A stretch of 19,802 bases of DNA, taken from JASFYU01 sp045046905 (lineage in GTDB: Bacteria; Bacteroidota; Bacteroidia; Flavobacteriales; Flavobacteriaceae). Under the pieces are notes generated by a model, which saw only the letters and a list, made by a program, of their open reading frames with translations, did no database searches and was not told the DNA's origin. Location of the stretch: contig JASFYU010000198.1 of the NCBI GenBank assembly GCA_045046905.1, positions 1 through 19,802 on the forward strand. The letters run 5' to 3'. Position numbers and translations under genes: made by a program. Positions 1 through 8,868 of the stretch are shown here, in pieces; the stretch's first letter is position 1; each line of letters starts with the position of its first letter.

Positions 1-52
1 AACCCAACCAACCCTCTCTATCCAAACTGCAGTATTGAACAGCTTCGGAGAT
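1..52 (-). pseudogene. Remnant of a second yifB 3' end (last 17 codons)
   Basis: Read on the minus strand, bases 52 down to 2 encode 17 residues, of which 14 match the last 17 residues of the intact YifB at 1057-2592. They end in SLDREGWLG, exactly as YifB does. Only 35 of 51 bases match, and most of the changes are silent, so this is a real but old or foreign coding copy and not a recent duplication. Directly 5' of it, bases 53-55 give an in-frame TGA and the similarity to YifB stops, so nothing upstream survives. The base at position 1 fits the T of a stop codon that lies outside the window. The copy is too short to have a function. I infer a scar of insertion at the yifB 3' end. Confidence 0.6.
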
Positions 53-197
53 TCATCTGAATGTGTAACGCTGATACGCACACAATCGAAGTTAAAGTTA
101 CAACTTAAAAATCCTTTGCATGGGTATTATATATTATGAAAGTTGCGAATAATATAATTCCGTACCTTGGTAAGGCAACCACCAAACGCTACTACAC

Positions 198-953
198 ATG
201 ATCAAGCTCTTTAGACGCATTAGAAAACAACTTCTTAAAGAAAACAGAATTGGCAAATACCTTTTGTATGCTTTAGGTGAGATTGTACTTGTGGTTATTG
301 GGATTCTGATTGCTTTGAGTATTAATAATTGGAATGAAAATAAAAAAGTTGAAAAAGCAGAAAACATCATTTTAAATGACTTAAAAGCGGAAATGGAGTC
401 CAATATTGAAGCACTTGATAATTTAACGAATCGGCATCGAAAATTATTAACTGATGCCAAAATCATTGAAAATATTCAGCGTAATCTCGATAGGCTTAAA
501 TCATATACTCCTGATTCCATTGTAGAGATAACTTCTAATTTAGCGGGTCACTATTTTTATGCTAAGAGGGGTATATTAAATTCTATACTTTCTTCTGGTC
601 TAATTAATTCGATTAAAAATAGAAAACTAAAGAACTTGTTAGGGTCGTTGACAGATATCGTTGAAGAAAAAATGGCAAGCACCAAATATGTTAAGGATGT
701 TGGAGATAATTTTATGCTAACAAACGTATGGCCCGAAGCTATAAAAAACTCTATGAATAATAATACGGGGAAAGTTGATATGGAGGCGTTTAAAAAAGAA
801 ATATTTCTAATTCCAGAATTTCGCGTTGCAATTCAGGGTACTTTTATTGCCAATAGAGAACTAGCAATAAAAGGCGAAGAAGAACTCAAATTAATTTATG
901 AGCAAATATTGGGTTTAATCATTAATGAAATTGAATTAAAAGATAAATATTAA
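198..953 (+). CDS. DUF6090 family membrane protein
   Basis: A 251-residue protein of unknown function. The N-terminus reads MIKLFRRIRKQLLKENR, then a conserved GKYLLYALGEI stretch and one hydrophobic segment at about residues 26-44 ending in ALSINNWNE. This head is the hallmark of the DUF6090 family, which is abundant in Flavobacteriia. The rest is charged, helical and probably soluble. It contains no cysteine pair or enzyme motif that I can see. The basic residues before the membrane segment suggest that the short N-terminus stays in the cytoplasm and the large C-terminal part lies in the periplasm; this is inference. The start is an ATG with no recognisable ribosome binding site. The gene is convergent with yifB, and a perfect hairpin separates the two. 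It lies between the intact yifB tail and a remnant of a second tail, so it may be cargo of an insertion. Confidence 0.85.
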   Translation: MIKLFRRIRKQLLKENRIGKYLLYALGEIVLVVIGILIALSINNWNENKKVEKAENIILNDLKAEMESNIEALDNLTNRHRKLLTDAKIIENIQRNLDRLKSYTPDSIVEITSNLAGHYFYAKRGILNSILSSGLINSIKNRKLKNLLGSLTDIVEEKMASTKYVKDVGDNFMLTNVWPEAIKNSMNNNTGKVDMEAFKKEIFLIPEFRVAIQGTFIANRELAIKGEEELKLIYEQILGLIINEIELKDKY

Positions 954-1018
954 CGGTTGATAAGTTCTCTTGATACAACACGAAAGGCCATCGATAGCCA
1001 TAATTCTCAGCTGCTGCT

Positions 1019-1041
1019 CTTCGAAGTTTGCAACTTCGAAG
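1019..1041. terminator. Perfect 10-bp hairpin between convergent genes
   Basis: CTTCGAAGTT (1019-1028) and AACTTCGAAG (1032-1041) form a perfect 10-bp stem with a 3-base loop. It lies 65 bases after the DUF6090 stop and 15 bases beyond the yifB stop, so it could end transcripts from both sides. Neither side carries a T-run, so a classical intrinsic terminator is not certain. It could also be a dispersed palindrome. Confidence 0.45.
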
Positions 1042-1056
1042 CATTGCATGATTAAC

Positions 1057-2592
1057 CTACCCTAACCACCCTTCCCTATCGAGCGAACGGTATTGAATAG
1101 CTTCGCCAATATGGTCCCCGTTCAGGGTTTTGGTCTTTTCTAGGTCGGCAATAGTACGGGCTACCTTTAAAATGCGGTCATAGGCTCTGGCCGATAGGTT
1201 CAGCCGTTCCATAGCATTCTTTAATAAGCTTTTAGAGATATCATCTAATTGGCAGTATTCACGAATCTGCTTGGTGTTCATCTGGGCATTATAATGTACA
1301 TTGGGCAAGTCGGTAAAACGCTGGGTCTGTAATTCACGGGCTTCGGTAACACGTTTGCGTATGTCGACGCTACTTTCGCCTTTACGGTCTTCAGAGAGTT
1401 TTTCAAAGGGCACGGGAGTGACTTCGATATGAATATCAATACGATCCAATAAAGGGCCCGATACCTTACCCAGATAGCGCTGCATCTCAGCGGGCGATGA
1501 AGTCATGGGAGCATCAGGGTCATTAAAATACCCACTCGGACTAGGGTTCATACTTGCCACCAACATAAAACTACTGGGGTAGGTTACCGTAAAACGGGCA
1601 CGTGAAATAGTGACTTCTCGATCTTCTAAAGGTTGGCGCATCACTTCGAGTACGCCTCTTTTGAATTCTGGTAATTCATCTAAAAACAAAACACCGTTGT
1701 GTGATAAAGATATTTCACCCGGTTGTGGGTAGGCCCCACCGCCGACCAATGCTACATCGGAAATGGTATGATGCGGCGATCGAAATGGCCGTTGGCTCAT
1801 CAGCCCCATATTCTTGGTCTTACCAACCACACTGTGTATTTTGGTAGTTTCCAAGGCCTCTTGCATGGTCATAGGTGGTAAAATAGAGGGTAATCTTTTG
1901 GCCAACATGGTCTTGCCTGAACCCGGTGGGCCAATCAATATAATATTATGGCCACCTGCTGCGGCAATTTCCATACAACGTTTAATACTCTCCTGACCCT
2001 TGACATCTGAAAAATCAAACTCAGGAAAATCCAATGCTTTGTAAAACTCTTCTTTAATATCGACAATGGTTCGCTCCAAGGGTACATCAGTATCAAAAAA
2101 ATCGATAACCTCTTTTATATTTTCTACCCCGTAGACTTCTAAACCTTCTACTATAGCCGCTTCCTTGGCATTGCCCTTGGGTAGGATAAAACCCTTAAAA
2201 CCTTCTTCCTGTGCTTTTATCGCTATGGGCAAGGCTCCTTTTATGGGGTGTAGGCCGCCATCTAAAGAAAGCTCTCCCATAATAATGTACTTTTCAATAT
2301 TCTCGGATTGAATTTGCCCAGATGCGGTCAAAATGCCCAAGGCTAGAGTAAGGTCATAAGCCGAACCTTCTTTTCGCAGATCGGCCGGAGCCAAATTAAG
2401 AGTGATTTTTTTACCAGGTATTTTATAACCGTTATTCAATAGGGCTGCAGCAATACGGTAATTGCTTTCTTTGATCGCATTATCGGGTAGACCCACGAGA
2501 TGGTATCCTATACCAATGTCTACATTTACCTCAACGGTAATTGTGGTAGCTTCTACCCCAAAAACCGCACTGCCAAAAACTTTTGTAAGCAT
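1057..2592 (-). CDS. yifB: YifB/ComM family Mg-chelatase-like AAA+ ATPase
   Basis: A 511-residue protein of normal family length. The N-terminal ChlI-like domain (about 1-165) includes the family motif VGLPDNAIKES at 33-43. The AAA+ core has Walker A GPPGSGKT at 221-228, an arginine-rich stretch RPFRSPHHT at 268-276 and Walker B VLFLDELPE at 301-309. A C-terminal Mg-chelatase-type helical domain ends in SLDREGWLG. In Vibrio, ComM is a hexameric helicase that drives branch migration when transformed DNA is integrated; the same role here is by homology only. The gene starts with ATG 13 bases after the stop of the acylase gene, so the two are probably cotranscribed. Its last 17 codons have a diverged second copy at 1-52. 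In Acinetobacter comM is a known island target, although there the insertion is internal. Confidence 0.95.
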   Translation of the reverse strand: MLTKVFGSAVFGVEATTITVEVNVDIGIGYHLVGLPDNAIKESNYRIAAALLNNGYKIPGKKITLNLAPADLRKEGSAYDLTLALGILTASGQIQSENIEKYIIMGELSLDGGLHPIKGALPIAIKAQEEGFKGFILPKGNAKEAAIVEGLEVYGVENIKEVIDFFDTDVPLERTIVDIKEEFYKALDFPEFDFSDVKGQESIKRCMEIAAAGGHNIILIGPPGSGKTMLAKRLPSILPPMTMQEALETTKIHSVVGKTKNMGLMSQRPFRSPHHTISDVALVGGGAYPQPGEISLSHNGVLFLDELPEFKRGVLEVMRQPLEDREVTISRARFTVTYPSSFMLVASMNPSPSGYFNDPDAPMTSSPAEMQRYLGKVSGPLLDRIDIHIEVTPVPFEKLSEDRKGESSVDIRKRVTEARELQTQRFTDLPNVHYNAQMNTKQIREYCQLDDISKSLLKNAMERLNLSARAYDRILKVARTIADLEKTKTLNGDHIGEAIQYRSLDREGWLG

Positions 2593-2605
2593 AGTGGTTA
2601 GTGTT

Positions 2606-4996
2606 CTATGGATTAAAAGTAAGCAAAGATTTTGAGGTCTTTATAATTTCATTTTTATTGAGCATCATTTTTCGAAACTCACCATTGATATACATTTCGG
2701 CCTGATCATCATAATGCGGACTAAACGGGTTACCTGACTGTCCTGTAGGTAGTATGCTCATGCTGTTTTCGATGTCTGAAAAGTCGATAACTCTACGGGT
2801 AGAAGGTCCTGAGTTCACTTTGTACAAACCGCTTTCATCATAATCAAAAAACATATTATTGATAACTTCGCGGGTACCAACAACAGGAAAAGGACCAACA
2901 TTAAAGAAAGAACGCAAGGCGTCTATTTTACCAATAGGGTGTACATGCTCAAGGGTATGCACCTTACCCCAGGCCCAGTCTGATGTGTTCGAACCAAAAT
3001 CATTTTGAAGTGAGGTGATGGCCTGAAGAAAAGCGGCATTGACAATATCTTTTTGAGTTTCTACTTTATCTTTTGTAGTGACGTCATCCCACCAAACGGA
3101 TTCTGGGTTATGGGCCATGGGGGCAATCATACGTTTATGAAAATGTGTGGATAACATTTGATAGAACATCACATCGCCCAATTCATCTTTAAACGTATTT
3201 TTCAGGAAAAAGTAAATCCATCTATGAAAAATGGTCGCTTCAATACTTTCAAGAGGGTAATCTCCTTGCCATGCATTCATTCCATCGAGCAATATACTTT
3301 GCTCATCATTCAGTTTTTTAATATCGATAAGCTTGCCAAAATCGGTGACTATAGAGGGGTTCACCGCGGAGGTTACATCGGTTATCATTTCAGTAACGGC
3401 ATTCAGATCCCAATCACTTTTGGGTTCTAGAAGTTCTACAATACGTTTTGCTCGATTCTCAGGCAAATAATAGCCAGGATACAACATTCCTGCTATAGAA
3501 TCAGGTTGGTTATTGGCCGAGTAGGCATACCCCCATGGCGGATTGATTGCCTGTGGGTTTTCAGAGAAGTCTAGGTACCGCTTTGGTTTATCCATATTCG
3601 TAGTACCATCCATAATAAATTTGGTATGGGTAGTGTCTGGTATCTCATACAATTTTGCGGTGGCGAACCAGGCTACATTGCCTTTCGCATCACCATACAT
3701 TATGTTCAATCCTGGGGCATGAATTTTAGGCAGCGCTTTGGTGAATTCGCCCAAATTATGCGCATATGCCATCTCATATAGGGCATCAATCACCCTATTT
3801 TCTTCCTTGGTATAGATCCATGACATGCTTATGGGGCGCTCCCCAATAATCTGGTCTACTATTCCGTTCAATACGGGGCCATTTCTAGTCCTTTTATAAA
3901 CAAAACTTATATCGGTAGTATCTTTTACTTTTATGGTTTTAGAGATACGCTCATAGGTGCCCCACCCTTCTTCAACCTTATATTGGGTACTGTCAGAAAG
4001 GTTTGTTTCTTCATAGTAAAAATCTACATCATCATTTTCAAACATGGTAACCCCATAGGCCAATTCTCTATTATGCCCTAATATAGGAAAGGGCACACCG
4101 GCCATGTGATAGCCATATTTCTCATAGGTGGGTGTACTCAGATGTGCCTCATACCAAACGGCAGGTTGATCAAAGCCAATATGGGGGTCATTGGCAAAAA
4201 TCACCCTTTTGTTTTTGGTTTTTTCAGGAGCGATAACCCAGCTGTTACTGCCCTCGAATAGGGGTAATGAAATCTCGCCTAATGCTTTGGTTACCATTTC
4301 GGTGATATTATTTTGAAGTATCTCTGACCTATCTTGCTTGTAGTTCTTGATCCAGAGGCTATTGGTATCTACATTAATTTGCAGATCCTTTAGATATTCG
4401 ACCCCCAATTTGTCTTTGATATTGGTCAATAAAGGATCGGTCTTATGGGCCATGGCAAAGCTAAAGGCCATATAGCCGAGTGTATTGTAGATATCTTTAA
4501 GTTCGAATTCTTTTTTATCGATACCGGTAAGATAAAATTCTACTGGGGTTGGCCCTTCTTTGATAAAATGGTTGACCCCATTGAGATATGCTTGAGAAAG
4601 CAGTACGGCGGTACTGTTTTTATCTAGCCGGGCAACTGACTTGACCGAGGCATCATCAATACCCATTGCCAAAAAGAACTTGTCAGTACCAATTAGGTCC
4701 TTGCCAAAGACTTCGGATAGCCCTCCGCTACCGATACGCCTTAAAAGCTCCATTTGCCAAAGTCGGTCTTGGGCGTGAACGTAGCCCAAGGCTCTAAAGG
4801 CATCTTGCTCATTCTGAGCATAAATATGTGGAATGCCATAGGTATCGTAATACACCTTGACCTCTTCTGAAAGTTTGGGTAATTGCTTGTTTCCCTCATA
4901 ATCAGGTTTTAGTGAATTTATAAAAACCCATGTGGCTACAATTAACATTCCGAAAATCGCCAATAGAACCCACGCTATTTTTTTTAATTTTTTCAC
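2606..4996 (-). CDS. Penicillin acylase family protein (Ntn-hydrolase)
   Basis: A 796-residue precursor of the penicillin amidase/acyl-homoserine-lactone acylase superfamily. A basic start (KKLKK) and a hydrophobic segment at about 7-27 form a signal peptide or anchor, so export to the periplasm is likely. The alpha part carries YGIPHIYA (53-60) and the motif ALGYVHAQDRLWQMELLRR (69-87). The predicted self-cleavage site is Gly249|Ser250 in the motif GSNSW; Ser250 would be both the new N-terminus of the beta chain and the nucleophile. Further family motifs are IFANDPHIGF and AGVPFPILGHNRELAYG. The substrate cannot be told from sequence; amide or acyl-lactone compounds are the family norm. The start is GTG, chosen because no ATG exists upstream before an in-frame stop and the next ATG (codon 17) would cut into the hydrophobic segment. 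Downstream, yifB follows after 13 bases. Confidence 0.93.
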   Translation of the reverse strand: MKKLKKIAWVLLAIFGMLIVATWVFINSLKPDYEGNKQLPKLSEEVKVYYDTYGIPHIYAQNEQDAFRALGYVHAQDRLWQMELLRRIGSGGLSEVFGKDLIGTDKFFLAMGIDDASVKSVARLDKNSTAVLLSQAYLNGVNHFIKEGPTPVEFYLTGIDKKEFELKDIYNTLGYMAFSFAMAHKTDPLLTNIKDKLGVEYLKDLQINVDTNSLWIKNYKQDRSEILQNNITEMVTKALGEISLPLFEGSNSWVIAPEKTKNKRVIFANDPHIGFDQPAVWYEAHLSTPTYEKYGYHMAGVPFPILGHNRELAYGVTMFENDDVDFYYEETNLSDSTQYKVEEGWGTYERISKTIKVKDTTDISFVYKRTRNGPVLNGIVDQIIGERPISMSWIYTKEENRVIDALYEMAYAHNLGEFTKALPKIHAPGLNIMYGDAKGNVAWFATAKLYEIPDTTHTKFIMDGTTNMDKPKRYLDFSENPQAINPPWGYAYSANNQPDSIAGMLYPGYYLPENRAKRIVELLEPKSDWDLNAVTEMITDVTSAVNPSIVTDFGKLIDIKKLNDEQSILLDGMNAWQGDYPLESIEATIFHRWIYFFLKNTFKDELGDVMFYQMLSTHFHKRMIAPMAHNPESVWWDDVTTKDKVETQKDIVNAAFLQAITSLQNDFGSNTSDWAWGKVHTLEHVHPIGKIDALRSFFNVGPFPVVGTREVINNMFFDYDESGLYKVNSGPSTRRVIDFSDIENSMSILPTGQSGNPFSPHYDDQAEMYINGEFRKMMLNKNEIIKTSKSLLTFNP

Positions 4997-5163
4997 CTCT
5001 TCTTGTTTGAGATGTAAGATATGATTTATTGGCTGATATTAAGGTAGTTTGGATGTGATATCCTATGGAAACAATTGGTGATTCTATAGAAATTGAGTAG
5101 ACTATAGAACTATACGTTGATTTTAATGAAAGGTTTTGTCGGAATTAAAAAGTAGTTTCTTAA

Positions 5164-5320
5164 ACGGTTTATTTTCAAGAGTATAGAGTGCTACTCCCCG
5201 TGTGCTCGGGCGTGTATTGACGGTTTATTTTAATCCCTCATTGAGGGTTTAATTCCCCGAGGCTTGCCTCGAAATGAAAAATGTTTTTTCGGAAGCGTAC
5301 CTCGTACCCTTGGGTCGAGG
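5164..5320. repeat. Palindrome cluster in the dsbD-acylase gap
   Basis: The 350-base gap 4997-5346 has no credible gene. Its dsbD-proximal half holds four inverted repeats: CCCG/CGGG (5197-5200 with 5207-5210), CCCTC/GAGGG (5235-5239 with 5243-5247), CGAGGC/GCCTCG (5258-5263 with 5266-5271), and CCTCG-ACCC/GGGT-CGAGG (5300-5309 with 5312-5320, one bulged T). A 12-base direct repeat ACGGTTTATTTT occurs at 5164 and 5220. These resemble REP-type intergenic elements and may also end the tilS-dsbD transcript. The other half (4997-5160) is AT-rich and shows only a short palindrome, TTCTATAGAA at 5082-5091. Confidence 0.6.
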
Positions 5321-5346
5321 TTGTTGATTCTTGTTAAACCGATTAT

Positions 5347-7347
5347 TTACTTATTGTTGACTTTTATGGCCTTGCTAGCGGCAAAATTCTCTAATCCTTT
5401 GATAAGCCAATTTCGATAGGTATCGCTATCTACATTTTGAATAGAGGTATTGAGAATTTCAAGATCTGGTGACATAAGTACATAATAAGGCTGTGAGGCG
5501 GCATTAAAATTTATGGTCTGAAACGTACCCCACTTCTCCCCTACGGTCTCAATGGTCTTTACGCGACCTGAATCAAATTTGAAATCGAATTGCGCTTCTT
5601 TTGGCAGTTTTTTACGGTCGTCGATATACAGTGATATCAATACAAAATCTTCTTTTAGCAAGGGATATATATCAGGTTCACTCCATACATTTTCTTCCAT
5701 TTTTCGGCAATTGACGCAGGCCCAACCTGTGAAATCTAACAAAATAGGTTTATTGACTGATTTCGCATAAGCCACGCCCTCATCAAAGTCTTTAAAACAA
5801 TTGAGACCCAAGGGGCAGTCGCTCTCAGTCTCAAAAACACTATAGAAACTAGGGGGCGGAAAACCGCTCAACAATTTCAAACTAGAACTATTGAAAAGAC
5901 CCAATAGTAAATAGATCGAAAAGGCTGCACTTATAAGCCCCGTAAACTTTCTTCCAAAAGATAGTTTTTGTTTAGGGCCATCATGTGGGAATCTGAAAAT
6001 ACCGAAAAGATATAGCGTTAGTAAAACAAAGAGTAAGATCCATACGCCAAGAAAAATTTCTCTTTTGAAAATGCCCCAATTTCCGACCAAATCGGCATTA
6101 GAAAGGAATTTGAAGGCTAGTGCCATTTCTAAAAAGCCCAATACTACTTTAACTGTCGTCATCCACCCGCCAGATTTAGGCAAGGAATTCAACCATGCAG
6201 GAAACATTGCAAATAAGGCAAATGGTAAGGCCAAGGCAATACCAAAACCCGTCATTCCTGCAGTGAGATTGATGGCCACATCACCTTCGGCCAAGGCCGT
6301 ACTTCCTAAAAGACCGCCTAAAATGGGGCCTGTACATGAGAATGATACAATCGCTAGGGTAATGGCCATAAAGAAAATACCAATGACACCACCTACGTTT
6401 GACGATGCGGCATCCATTTTATTGGCCCATGAGCTTGGTAATGTCAACTCATAATACCCGAAGAAGGAAAAAGCAAAAAAGACGAAAATCAGAAAGAAGG
6501 CTACGTTCAGCCAAATATTAGTAGCTATGGTATTCAATATCTGTGAATCAACAGAATCGAACAGATGAAAGGGTAGGCTCAGCAAAAAGTATATCAATGC
6601 AATAAAAAATCCATATAAGACGGCATTAAAGATACCTTTTGATTTGGTTTCAGATTGTTTGGTGAAGAAAGAAACGGTCAAGGGGATCATTGGAAAAACG
6701 CAGGGAGTCAGTAAGGCGATTAATCCACCTAAAAAACCAAGGCCGAAAATGACCCAAAGGCCGGATCCGGAATAGAGTTCTTTCGTATCACTGTTTAAGA
6801 GTTCTTTATTTTTTAAATCAAGTTTAAGGCTGGTGCCTAAGGCCAGACTACGGGCATCGACCTGCTTTTCGGTACTGATGATTGCAGATCCATCTAATGA
6901 AAAGCTAAAATTCATATCTACCGGAATGCATACTTCTTTACAGACTTGATAAAATAGGTTTATATCAATCTGTGTTATATCTGAATTCAAAAGCCTTATC
7001 TTCTGTGTGAAAACGGCTTCTTTTTTAAAGAAAGTCTCTTCGATCTCAAAAATATCACTGTATTCAGTTTGTGTCTCACTCTCTACGGTTTTTCCTAGCA
7101 GTTCATAATCTACACCTACTTTTTCGAAGCTAAATTCACTGGGCAAAGAACCGCCATCAGCCGTATATTGTGAATACACATGCCAGCCTTCAAAAATTTT
7201 CGCCTTTATAATCAGCTCATACTCGGTATCTGATAGTTTATTCGATTCATTGGACCAGAGCACAGGATTGTTATCATCTTGTGAAAAGACGGTTAAACTA
7301 CTACCGAATAAGAAAATTAAAAGAACTATATACCTCATATATGCCAT
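5347..7347 (-). CDS. dsbD: DsbD-type thiol:disulfide interchange protein with thioredoxin domain
   Basis: A 666-residue three-part protein. It has a signal peptide (about 1-22, ending near VFSQ), then a periplasmic N-terminal domain with the redox pair C136/C140 in CKEVC. The central membrane domain (about 195-490, roughly eight segments) holds Cys216 in TPCVFPM and Cys338 in SCTGP. The C-terminal thioredoxin domain has C544/C547 in WACVNC. All six catalytic cysteines of the DsbD relay are present. The family carries electrons from cytoplasmic thioredoxin to periplasmic proteins, for disulfide reduction and cytochrome c maturation. Two starts are possible. The ATG at 7347 lies within tilS. 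The ATG at 7338 overlaps the tilS stop as ATGA, which suggests translational coupling and still leaves a good signal peptide. Residue numbers here count from 7347. Confidence 0.94.
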   Translation of the reverse strand: MAYMRYIVLLIFLFGSSLTVFSQDDNNPVLWSNESNKLSDTEYELIIKAKIFEGWHVYSQYTADGGSLPSEFSFEKVGVDYELLGKTVESETQTEYSDIFEIEETFFKKEAVFTQKIRLLNSDITQIDINLFYQVCKEVCIPVDMNFSFSLDGSAIISTEKQVDARSLALGTSLKLDLKNKELLNSDTKELYSGSGLWVIFGLGFLGGLIALLTPCVFPMIPLTVSFFTKQSETKSKGIFNAVLYGFFIALIYFLLSLPFHLFDSVDSQILNTIATNIWLNVAFFLIFVFFAFSFFGYYELTLPSSWANKMDAASSNVGGVIGIFFMAITLAIVSFSCTGPILGGLLGSTALAEGDVAINLTAGMTGFGIALALPFALFAMFPAWLNSLPKSGGWMTTVKVVLGFLEMALAFKFLSNADLVGNWGIFKREIFLGVWILLFVLLTLYLFGIFRFPHDGPKQKLSFGRKFTGLISAAFSIYLLLGLFNSSSLKLLSGFPPPSFYSVFETESDCPLGLNCFKDFDEGVAYAKSVNKPILLDFTGWACVNCRKMEENVWSEPDIYPLLKEDFVLISLYIDDRKKLPKEAQFDFKFDSGRVKTIETVGEKWGTFQTINFNAASQPYYVLMSPDLEILNTSIQNVDSDTYRNWLIKGLENFAASKAIKVNNK

Positions 7348-8642
7348 TGTATTTTTAAAATAATCTTTGTATCGTCAGTGACCCTAAATCGGTTATCGGC
7401 TCGTTTACCAATGACCCAAACAATCTCATTTTTAGAACACAATAGCCATTGGTTGTGTTTTGAAATGACATCTATTTTTTCGTCTTTAAAAAATTTGGAA
7501 AGCTTTTTTTTTCCTCGCATTCCCAAAGGATAAAAATAGTCGCCTTTTTCCCATTTTCGTATCGTCAATGGATACTTTAACGTTTCTTTGTCTACATATA
7601 GTGTGCCCTTGCCAGTTTCGGTCAAGGCCGATACATTTTTAATGACAAGACTAAGGGGCATCGTGATAGTAAGATCATTTTCTTGTATTTGATATGTTTT
7701 GTTGTTCGGGTCAACAATCTTCGACAGTATCAAAGAATGCCTATCCTTGATCAAGCGATGGGTTTTAGAACGTACCTCTTTACCGCTCATGGCAGAAAGC
7801 AGCTGTTCTAAATCATTCCATTCTGTAAAGCCATAGTCCTTAAAAAGGCCATATAAATATGAACTGAGCGGTTTTAAGGCTTTTAGGGGTTTTGTTTTAA
7901 TCCTGATACTATCTCCATCAATCTCAAAAAGAGTTTTCCTCAAATCCCCAATATGGTTTTTTGCGATTTCTGCTGTTCCCTTTAAAAATTTTTGGCTCAG
8001 ACCAAAATTCTTCATAAAAGTTGGGTGCAGTTCATTCAGCCGTGGTACAATATCATGACGAATTTTGTTGCGAATATATTTTGTGTCTGCATTGCTTCGG
8101 TCTTCTCTCCACGAGATTTCTTCAGTAGTGGCATAGGCTGAAATATCAGCTCTAGAGAAGTGCAATAAGGGCCTATTGATTGTAGCTGTTCGAGACGGAA
8201 TTCCCGTTAAGCCATCTATTCCGGTACCTCGTGAGAGATTGATAAGAAAAGTTTCGATATCATCATCGCTCTGGTGGCCAGTGACCAAGGTTGTGATTCC
8301 GTTTTCTTTCATGATTTCAGTAAACCAATGATAGCGTAATTCACGGGCAGCTACTTGAAGGGTCACCTTATTTTGACGCATATAGTTCTTAGTGTCAAAA
8401 TGGGTTACAAAAATAGAGGTATGCAGTGTTTTTGCTAACTGGCGAACAAATGCCTCATCGGCGTCACTTTCATCCTCACGTAATTGAAAATTGCAATGTG
8501 CTAGGGCAAAATCTAAGCCAGATGCCTTACAAAGATGGGCAAGAACAACGCTGTCGATACCACCACTACAGGCCAAAAGAAACCGTTCTTTAGCTAATCT
8601 TGGAAATTGGCTTTCAATATGTTGTCTGAATTTGTTCAGCAT
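7335..8642 (-). CDS. tilS: tRNA(Ile)-lysidine synthase
   Basis: A 435-residue enzyme that attaches lysine to C34 of the tRNA-Ile with anticodon CAU, using ATP, so that it reads AUA. The PP-loop SGGIDS is at 26-31 in the N-terminal N-type ATP pyrophosphatase domain. The second ATP-site block TGHQSDDDIETFL is at 121-133, and the family signature SRGTGIDGLTGI at 137-148. The C-terminal TilS domain is recognisable from YPLGMRGKKKLSKFFKDEKID near 375-395. Length is normal for Bacteroidota. The start is an ATG, and the gene overlaps dsbD at its 3' end. The 226-base leader towards pabB holds two imperfect 13-base repeats and no recognisable TAnnTTTG promoter, so the transcription start is unknown. 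The gene is expected to be essential. Confidence 0.95.
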   Translation of the reverse strand: MLNKFRQHIESQFPRLAKERFLLACSGGIDSVVLAHLCKASGLDFALAHCNFQLREDESDADEAFVRQLAKTLHTSIFVTHFDTKNYMRQNKVTLQVAARELRYHWFTEIMKENGITTLVTGHQSDDDIETFLINLSRGTGIDGLTGIPSRTATINRPLLHFSRADISAYATTEEISWREDRSNADTKYIRNKIRHDIVPRLNELHPTFMKNFGLSQKFLKGTAEIAKNHIGDLRKTLFEIDGDSIRIKTKPLKALKPLSSYLYGLFKDYGFTEWNDLEQLLSAMSGKEVRSKTHRLIKDRHSLILSKIVDPNNKTYQIQENDLTITMPLSLVIKNVSALTETGKGTLYVDKETLKYPLTIRKWEKGDYFYPLGMRGKKKLSKFFKDEKIDVISKHNQWLLCSKNEIVWVIGKRADNRFRVTDDTKIILKIQWHI

Positions 8643-8663
8643 TTTGTAAAAATACTTAAAGTT

Positions 8664-8853
8664 GTTGCCGTAACCAATTTTGAAAAGCTCAGAAAATTTT
8701 GATGCGAAAGTGTTTTTAGAGGTACCCTTTAGACAAATGATGATGCAATTTAATGATAGCCTGCTTCAAAAAATTTTAAAGTAGTTTTGCTCGTTTTGCT
8801 CGTATTTCTATAAAATACCTGCCTAGTAATTTATAATTTGGTTGCCGTTACCA
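8664..8853. repeat. Imperfect 13-base direct repeats and a 9-base tandem repeat
   Basis: GTTGCCGTAACCA (8664-8676) and GTTGCCGTTACCA (8841-8853) match at 12 of 13 bases in the same orientation, near the two ends of the pabB-tilS gap. Between them, TTTTGCTCG is repeated twice in tandem (8785-8802). I see no gene in this gap. The function is unknown. Confidence 0.5.
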
Positions 8854-8868
8854 GACCATAAAAAAGTA

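Noticed and set aside
134..466. A 110-codon minus-strand frame opposite the DUF6090 gene
   Set aside because: It lies antisense within a clear family gene and has no recognisable domain. It is a shadow frame.
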